64,000 bases of DNA, from assembly GCA_030407005.1 (NCBI GenBank), contig JAUDYN010000007.1:310001-374000 (forward strand), given 5' to 3'. Origin of the DNA: Desarmillaria ectypa. Lineage: Eukaryota; Basidiomycota; Agaricomycetes; Agaricales; Physalacriaceae. Shown here one piece after another: positions 57,778 through 64,000 of this stretch. The notes under the pieces are model-generated. The model was not told where the DNA came from and ran no database searches. It saw nothing but the letters and a program-made list of their open reading frames with translations. Position 1 is the first letter of the stretch. Each line of letters opens with the position of its first letter. The translations under genes were made by a program, and so were the position numbers.

Positions 57778-58277
57778 ATTACCCGCTTCCCCTGTCCCTT
57801 CTTACCTATCATTGATATTGATTCTGTGACGAAAGAAATATTATTCTCTTCTGCTGTGCGACAAGCAAATGGCGTAAATGGGGTGATAAAGCATCGACAT
57901 CGTCGGTGGAAGCTCGAGAGCACAAATGTTGCTCGGTAAGGCTGAGAAAGTTTTGATACGAATATACTATCAATCTGTATGGACCTACAATAAATAGCAC
58001 ACAGTTGCCAAATAAAGGAAGCCCGGGGAAAGATTTTCTGAACCATAGTCTTGAATGGACGGCGAGAAGCACGAGTCGAGAAAAGAAGATATTTGACACG
58101 CTGTATAACGGAGAGCGGTTGGCATGCGAAAGATATATGGCTAAGTACTGGCAGTTGTGTAAAGAAGATGCCAAAGGGAAATATGAGCATGTTGTTCGCG
58201 AAATATTGGCAGATAAACTGGCCGGGACAATTTTCCCAGAAGTTTGGCTTGATTCTAGACAATCTATTGCCTCATAA
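57778..58277 (+). CDS. Hypothetical protein, 5' end unresolved
   Basis: Two exons join in phase: one ending at 57935 (containing IDIDSVTKEILFSSAVRQ and IKHRHRRWKLESTNVAR), and a second at 57998-58277 (EWTARSTSREKKIFDTLYNG, then RYMAKYWQLCKEDAKGKYEH, ending WLDSRQSIAS). The intron is 62 bp with GTAAGG and TAG ends. The second exon is charged and helical. No family is recognised and no ATG can be chosen with confidence; the listed start marks the open frame, not a codon. The longer minus-strand frames here are shadows. Confidence 0.45.
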
Positions 58278-58724
58278 ACTTTCAGAGGTGAGTGTATGTT
58301 AAATACGGAAGAACAATAATTGTCACAAGTCCCTGAAAAGCTGTCCCAGTAGTTAACCATAATCATGAAAGAGATCTGTAAATTTGAGTTAAGATACCCA
58401 AAGCTCAGAACAAAGAGACGTTTTATAAATGAATATGGCGGATGTGACTCGTACAGTTTCAAGTAGAAAGAGACTACCGAAAGATTCGAGGATTTTCTGT
58501 GCAGTGAAGAGATCGTAGGATTTCTAGTCCTGCAGCACAGAATATGGTCAAAAACAAAAGCGTAAATTAGCCTCCCAGAATCTGTGGCTGGCTAATAAAG
58601 ACGAGGCGGCGTCTTCAAGGCTGCTTTCACAGTCATTTTCCAACTGAAGTGCCAGTGATACTGACTATACGATAGCTCAATCTCAGCATATGGAATGCTT
58701 TCGCGAACATTTTCTGTGTCCTAG
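58278..58724. other. Intergenic stretch or unseen upstream exons
   Basis: May hold the first exons of the next gene, which begins at a splice acceptor. Nothing recognisable. Confidence 0.3.
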
Positions 58725-59420
58725 AGAATTAGCCTCAGTCTTGGATACCCAGCGACATTATACCGTACACTTGTAACTTCCCTTCCGCTCCAACACAACG
58801 GTCGAACGTGCCCGGATATCTCGACACTGAAAGCCACTAATCTGTCACGGAGTGACCCGTGCAACTGCTCAAATGTGGTTCCGGTCATCGCTCCGGAGGA
58901 CCTCTCTTCTCCACGGCAGCTTATATATTCGCTGGTCGGCAAAGACAATCTTCCCTTTCCTACGCCCTGTAAAGGGTTTCTCCACTATTGGACGCATCCC
59001 GACCTTCCTGCTGCTCTCGGCGGTATCCGCTTCCGCATCACTCCACAGGGAGGACCGTCCTTCTTTAGTACGGGGAAACACCTATGCTTGCCCAATGGCA
59101 CACCATGGTCGATCCCCCTGCACAAGTTAGTGGCGTGGAATGGGATCATGCTTCGACTGCTATTAAAAGACAAGCTGGTTGACCAAAATTTGATTGACTC
59201 GGAATATATACGCGCCTTCCTGGCGCTACGCCTTAAGAAGGATTCGATACTTCTACAGTCTTTAGAAGATTCGTTTCCTCTATGCCTTCCCCAAGATTCA
59301 GTGCAACTGTATTTATTGTCCAAAGGTCATCGGCCTCAAAAGGCGTCGTTATTTCAAGTCTATACCCGAATTTCAGAAGCTCGTCAAACTTGGACAACAA
59401 GGTCAGTATTCTCTTTATGA
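58725..59420 (+). CDS. Conserved-looking hypothetical protein, C-terminal part
   Basis: An exon preceded by the acceptor GTGTCCTAG at 58724 runs open to a TGA at 59418-59420. It reads LVTSLPLQHNGRTCPDISTL, VVPVIAPEDLSSPRQLIYSL, KGFLHYWTHPDLPAALGGIR, LCLPNGTPWSIPLHKLV and YLLSKGHRPQKASLFQVYT. The fluent, non-repetitive composition indicates a real globular protein, and the phrase pattern resembles an Agaricomycete family of unknown function. The N-terminus and upstream exons were not found. Its last about 190 bp overlap the minus-strand frame that follows. Confidence 0.55.
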   Translation, partial: RISLSLGYPATLYRTLVTSLPLQHNGRTCPDISTLKATNLSRSDPCNCSNVVPVIAPEDLSSPRQLIYSLVGKDNLPFPTPCKGFLHYWTHPDLPAALGGIRFRITPQGGPSFFSTGKHLCLPNGTPWSIPLHKLVAWNGIMLRLLLKDKLVDQNLIDSEYIRAFLALRLKKDSILLQSLEDSFPLCLPQDSVQLYLLSKGHRPQKASLFQVYTRISEARQTWTTRSVFSL

Positions 59421-59979
59421 TGTAGTGATGTCCTATTGATTGTTGTTGCGATAAGTCTATACTCATGCCCATCTTGAGGTTACACAACCCAAGGATAATC
59501 ATCTCACGATTCGTCCAGGCATCTTGAATGTCTTTGTACGGGGTGTCCTGGTTGACGGCGAATTGCCGCCAATCGAGTGCAGAGCAGTGAAAAATTTCGT
59601 CAGTCGAATGATCATGATCTGAGCCTATATTCCATGAGATCGGTCTCTTTCGCTGCGGTTTCTGTTTTAGGCCCTTCTGTGGCACCGCAACATCGTGAGG
59701 TCCACATATCCAGAGCAGGGGGACTAGGAGATAAAATACGAAGGGAATAAACCGAGAGCCGATAGATAGCCATTTCTCCATAGCTCGCCTCATTGCCACC
59801 CCATCCAAATCATATCTCCTTCCAACATAACCATATGAAAGTAATGCCAAATGCGCTCGAACTAATATTCTCAAGCTCAATCCATCGTTTGGCATTCCCG
59901 CATGCAGAAAATCCACCGACGCCGGTAGAGTTAACTTGAAGTCGGCGTGGGAAAGAATGTGTCGAGCGTTCAGCATCAC
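59233..59979 (-). CDS. Hypothetical single-pass membrane protein (248 codons)
   Basis: A single open frame on the minus strand. A hydrophobic helix, RFIPFVFYLLVPLLWICG, lies near residue 78 and divides a Leu-rich N-terminal half from a polar C-terminal half containing HDHSTDEIFHCSALDWRQFA and IQDAWTNREMIILG. No family is recognised. The final about 60 codons overlap, on the opposite strand, the end of the previous gene; a missed intron could shorten it. The ATG pair at 59979 is the likely start. Confidence 0.5.
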   Translation of the reverse strand: MMLNARHILSHADFKLTLPASVDFLHAGMPNDGLSLRILVRAHLALLSYGYVGRRYDLDGVAMRRAMEKWLSIGSRFIPFVFYLLVPLLWICGPHDVAVPQKGLKQKPQRKRPISWNIGSDHDHSTDEIFHCSALDWRQFAVNQDTPYKDIQDAWTNREMIILGLCNLKMGMSIDLSQQQSIGHHYIIKRILTLLSKFDELLKFGYRLEITTPFEADDLWTINTVALNLGEGIEETNLLKTVEVSNPS

Positions 59980-60698
59980 AGAGGCGCAATAGCATAGACC
60001 TATCGTTTATTGGAAGCCATACAGGTTGACTGATTGAGATATGAAGGAGGCATGGGTAGATATTTAGGTGGTCCTTCTGGATGGAAGGACCGATAAAGTC
60101 ATCACCGCTGTCACGCGAAATTGCAGCGCGAGCATTTTTGATACCCTCTACTTCCCATGGTTTATGTCAACCCACCCTTCCGTGGCGCGGGTGGGATCCT
60201 GCCTGTAACGCGTACCTGCACTCGACCCCATCATCGTTTTTTTTTGCTAGATACAACAATCCAACATGGCGAAGACTAAAATAAAGGACATATGTATGCT
60301 TACTTCCGTCTCAAACACCATTCATGATGCTGCAACTAGGGGAGGTATAGAAGGTCGAATTTCGGATATACACACTGTATAATTAGATTTTACCTGCGCA
60401 GAGCAAAGGGTCGCATTTGCCATCTTCCAGGCTTGCTATATCTATTCATGTGCATAAGACATATAGTACTTAAATGTATCTCTACCAATAAGAGAAAGAC
60501 TAGATAGTAACGCACTGGCGGCACAGCGGCTGAGCGCTGACACGTTGAGAAGGCCCGTAAAAATAGCATCCATTATGTAATACACATTTGAATCAAACAT
60601 CCACAAAGGATCCAGCCGTAGCGACGCGACGCGCACAAAAAATCTTGCCTTTCCTCCTTCACTGTCTCTCCGTCGTCGACCATCTCGACCATCTCGTC
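59980..60698. other. Intergenic stretch before VPS1
   Basis: Contains the VPS1 promoter. No convincing gene; frames of about 65 codons only. Confidence 0.4.
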
Positions 60699-63610
60699 AT
60701 GGATTTAGATCTCATAAAGCTGGTCAACAAGCTCCAGGATACCTTCAGTAACCTTGGTTGGTCCTTTCACATTCTAGAGATTTTTAAAAATTGAAATGAT
60801 CCTTAGGAGGAGAACTGGATATGCCGCAGCTTGTCGTGGTGCGTGTGCCTTCGTCTTATTACTTTGAATCTTACTGAAACCCATTTCCAAAGGTGGGCAG
60901 TCAGTCGGCAGGCAAATCCAGCGTGCTGGAGACGTATGAGGTTCTTGGTTTCCTTGCAGTGTTCCAACTCATGATTCTTTTAGAATTGTCGGTCGCGATT
61001 TCCTTCCACGTGGTCAGGGAATCATAACAAGACGACCTCTCGTCCTCCAACTTATACATACCCCGTTACCGTCCGAGCCGTCACCTAACAATCCGCCGTA
61101 TACCGAATGGGCCCAGTTCCTTCATGTTGATAAGCGATTCACCGACTTTAACGAAATAAGAAAAGAGATTGAACAGGAGACCTTTCGTGTCGCCGGCCAG
61201 AACAAGGGTGTTAGTAAACTACCCATCTCGCTAAGGATTTACAGTCCGGATGTTCTCGATTTGACATTAGTGGATTTGCCTGGATTGACAAAGGTGCGTG
61301 AGAGGCATCTTATTCTTCTCCGTCTATCCCAACAAATATCCAGATTCCGGTCGGGGACCAACCCAGTGACATTGAACGTCAAATACGCAACCTCGTTGTA
61401 GATTATATTTCCAATCCGAACAGGTATGTGCCCGCCTAAGCTACCAAAATTGCCCCATCACATCTTTTGGTAGTGTTATATTGTCGGTATCAGCAGCCAA
61501 TGTCGATCTGGCTAACTCAGAATCCCTCAAACTTGCGCGGACAGTCGACCCACAAGGCCGTCGCACCATCGGTGTTTTAACGAAACTCGACCTCATGGAT
61601 GCAGGCACAAACGCGCTCGACATCCTCACCGGTCGCGTGTATCCCCTCAAACTCGGCTTCATCGGTATTGTTAATCGGAGTCAGCAGGATATCAACGCCG
61701 AAAAATCCATGAAGGACGCCCTGGACAGCGAAACGGAGTACTTCCGCAACCATCCAGCCTACCGCAATATTGCTTACAAGAATGGTACCAAATACCTAGC
61801 GAAAACACTGAATCAGGTGGGTGCTTTTTATGCACGTGGGAAGGAACGAGGCTGAAGGCTAGGCAGGTTCTGTTGAATCATATCAGGGAGAAGCTTCCTG
61901 ACATGAAAGCGAGGCTCAACACACTCATGGGGCAGGCTCAGCAGGAACTCAACTCGTTTGGTGACGCCGCTATTTTTGGAGACAAGAACCAGGTGCGTTG
62001 ACTGCGCCTCCTCTCATTACTAGTATTAAATCACCTATGTTCATAGCAAGGATCGTTGATTTTACGACTTATGACCCAATTTGCGAGAGATTTCGTCTCG
62101 TCAATTGACGGCACCAATATTGACATCTCTACAAAGGAATTATCCGGCGGTGCACGAATATATTACATTTTCAACGATATATTTGGCCATGCATTGAGCT
62201 CAATTGAGCCCACGCAGAACCTAGATGATCAAGGCATTCGAACAGCTATCCGCAACTCGACAGGACCACGGCCGAGCCTCTTTGTTCCAGAAGTTGCATT
62301 TGATCTTCTCGTGAAGCCTCAGATTAAGCTCCTAGAAGCGCCTAGTCTTCGGTGTGTGGAGCTGGTATACGAGGAGCTGGTAAAGATATGCCATAATTGT
62401 ACGAGTGTGGTACGCAATCAATTACGTTCGGTCAATTCACGGTCTCATCGTCACTCTCGCAGGAGTTACAACGATTCCCTCGTCTTCATGCGCAGTTGAT
62501 AGAAGTGGTATCGGAGTTGCTACGAGAACGTCTGAGCCCGACGTCAGAATATACACGAAGCCTCATCGCTATCCAAGCGGCCTACATCAATACGAACCAC
62601 CCGGCATTCGTTAATGGGACGATAAACGCAAACGTACAATCCACACAACACCCAAGACCATCAATTCCTCCACGGGTAAGTTTAATTACAATGATGCAAT
62701 GTCACGACGTTCTAATGTAAGGTTTTTTCAGCCCGCCTCCGCCGAGCCTATAAACGGTGTCACTTCTTCAGCGGATGATGAAGACGAGATATCATCTGAA
62801 GATACGAATAGCACCACTAGTGGAGCCCATGGTATTCGCAGTGATAATCGCTCCGTGTCAAACACCATCCATGACCGCTCACGAGCTACGCCCACATTAC
62901 CTACCGCCACTGCAAACTCTTCTACACCCACTCTCAACAAAAAGACCCCGTCTATCTTGCGCAATCAACCCCATCGACCGCACTCCGTCTCTGGCTCATC
63001 ATCCTCAGCCAAGGAAACCTTCCTCAATTACTTCTTTGGCCAAAACGGACCTGGGCCCGTGTCTGGAGCGGGGCCACAGGAACGGCCAAGCGGTAATGCC
63101 ATTGTCCCTGTTGGGCGGGACACATCAGGTGCGGACCCTGCCATCTCATCTGGCTTGATGGCTGGGCGACGTAATTTGGATGGGAACAATGCCGCGTATG
63201 ACATGAAAAGTCTCGGGAAACATATAGAAGCTGTGAGCGAAATAACGCTCTGTCCTTTCCTATTGTTGACGTCTTACATTTTCTAGATCTCTTCAGAAAC
63301 GAATCATCTCTCTGTACGAGAAGAGATGGAAACTTCGCTTATCCGGTCTCTTATCACTTCGTACTTTGAAATTGTCAGACAGGGCATCCTTGACTTGGTG
63401 CCCAAGGCGATCATGCATTTCCTTGTGAATCATACATCGCAGCAGGTGCAGAACCGGCTTGTTGCATCACTGTACAAACCGGAGTTGTTCGCGGATATGC
63501 TTAATGAGGACGAGAGTCTCGTTGCTGAGAGAACGAGGGTGAAGGCTCTATTAGATGCGTACAAGGAAGCGTTTAAGACACTCTCGGATGTTAACATGAA
63601 ATCGATATGA
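60699..63610 (+). CDS. VPS1: Dynamin-like GTPase Vps1
   Basis: Eleven exons: 60699-60756, 60807-60838, 60893-60933, 60984-61293, 61344-61423, 61474-61816, 61867-61992, 62047-62406, 62463-62675, 62732-63232 and 63287-63610. They give 795 aa with all phases correct. Dynamin GTPase motifs are [12 protein letters not shown] (P-loop) and the P-loop-following [22 protein letters not shown], and [12 protein letters not shown]. The middle/stalk domain continues through [18 protein letters not shown], and [16 protein letters not shown] leads to the C-terminal GTPase effector domain ([20 protein letters not shown]). A Ser/Thr-rich insert of about 170 residues separates stalk and effector domains. No PH or Pro-rich domain is present, as expected for Vps1. 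It acts in membrane fission for vacuolar and peroxisomal traffic. Intact. Confidence 0.96.
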
Positions 63611-64000
63611 ATCTACATAACTTGTTCTTATTAACGTGACATCATGCTTTGTTGTCCCATTCATACACACTATACAGCCTTGCCATGCATAAAATAATAC
63701 ATACACCTCATGCACGTTGATGCATGTGCATGATGATGGCTCATAACACCATATTCGTCCATTCCGTGATTTACAAACATGACATAGTCCAATAGACGTT
63801 TTTAAGACGCCTCTTGAATGAATTCTAATTGCAGGCCAAAACATGAGGACAGGGACTAGGACGTATACGAAATGTAATGAGATCGTAGCAGTGAGCAGTG
63901 AGTGACATGAGCTGGAGCAAGGAGACCTTTCGGGCCGGAACAAAGGCAGAGGAGAGTGGCAACAGACGGAGGCTGTAAATAAAGTGAGATGAGAGGGGCG
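63611..64000. other. VPS1 3' region to window end
   Basis: Contains the VPS1 3' untranslated region. A minus-strand frame of 130 codons overlapping the VPS1 end has no recognisable domain. Confidence 0.4.

Noticed and set aside
57771..58462. Long minus-strand frames of 163 and 217 codons
   Set aside because: They are Phe/Ser/Cys-rich and lie opposite a plus-strand pair of exons that join in phase with proper splice sites.
1..64000. tRNA or rRNA genes
   Set aside because: I looked for B-box-like GGTTCGA sequences with paired acceptor stems and found none that folded convincingly; none is reported.

Overview
The window is nuclear DNA of a filamentous basidiomycete, almost certainly an Agaricomycete. 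Genes are cut by many 46-60 bp GT-AG introns, and several families are typical of that group: DUF6533 membrane protein, etherase-like GST, Kre9/Knh1-like GPI protein, fungal nucleotidyltransferase and GH28 pectinase. The DNA also carries many solo LTRs and one decayed Ty3/gypsy island. Species cannot be named from sequence alone.

Layout. 1-16.4 kb is gene-poor: the edge of an acidic protein, a Ser/Pro-rich protein (2.4-3.1 kb), a complete 8-exon class V aminotransferase (3.7-5.4 kb), a pogo-type transposase relic (12.4-13.1 kb) and a DUF6533 membrane protein (13.8-15.1 kb). Two solo-LTR families are interspersed. LTR-1 has four copies and LTR-2 has two; all six are bounded by exact or 4/5 5-bp target duplications.

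16.4-35.7 kb is a nested pile of decayed Ty3/gypsy retrotransposons on both strands. From about 16.75 to 36.35 kb it is almost free of CG dinucleotides and full of TGA/TAG stops, the footprint of CpG methylation and deamination (or a RIP-like process). The depletion does not stop at the transposons. It runs about 0.65 kb into the 3' half of a GH28 polygalacturonase gene (35.7-37.6 kb, minus strand), where it appears to have hit a splice donor.

37.6-64 kb is ordinary gene space. It holds a nucleotidyltransferase and TRS33 (TRAPP subunit) in divergent arrangement, a GPI-anchored Kre9-like wall protein, a RanBP1-domain protein, a tiny secreted dibasic-processed peptide behind a strong TATA box, and a protein disulfide isomerase with an acidic tail. 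A GST gene lies beside a degraded GST copy, followed by a GH28 relic, three unrecognised genes and a full VPS1 dynamin at the right edge.

Functionally the genes are a mix: secretory pathway (TRAPP, PDI, VPS1), cell wall and secreted proteins, nuclear transport and detoxification. They do not form an operon-like or biosynthetic cluster. For seven genes (aminotransferase, GST, nucleotidyltransferase, TRS33, RanBD, PDI, VPS1) and for the GPI and peptide genes, the exon models were reconstructed by hand and the summed exon lengths are exact multiples of three with consistent phases.
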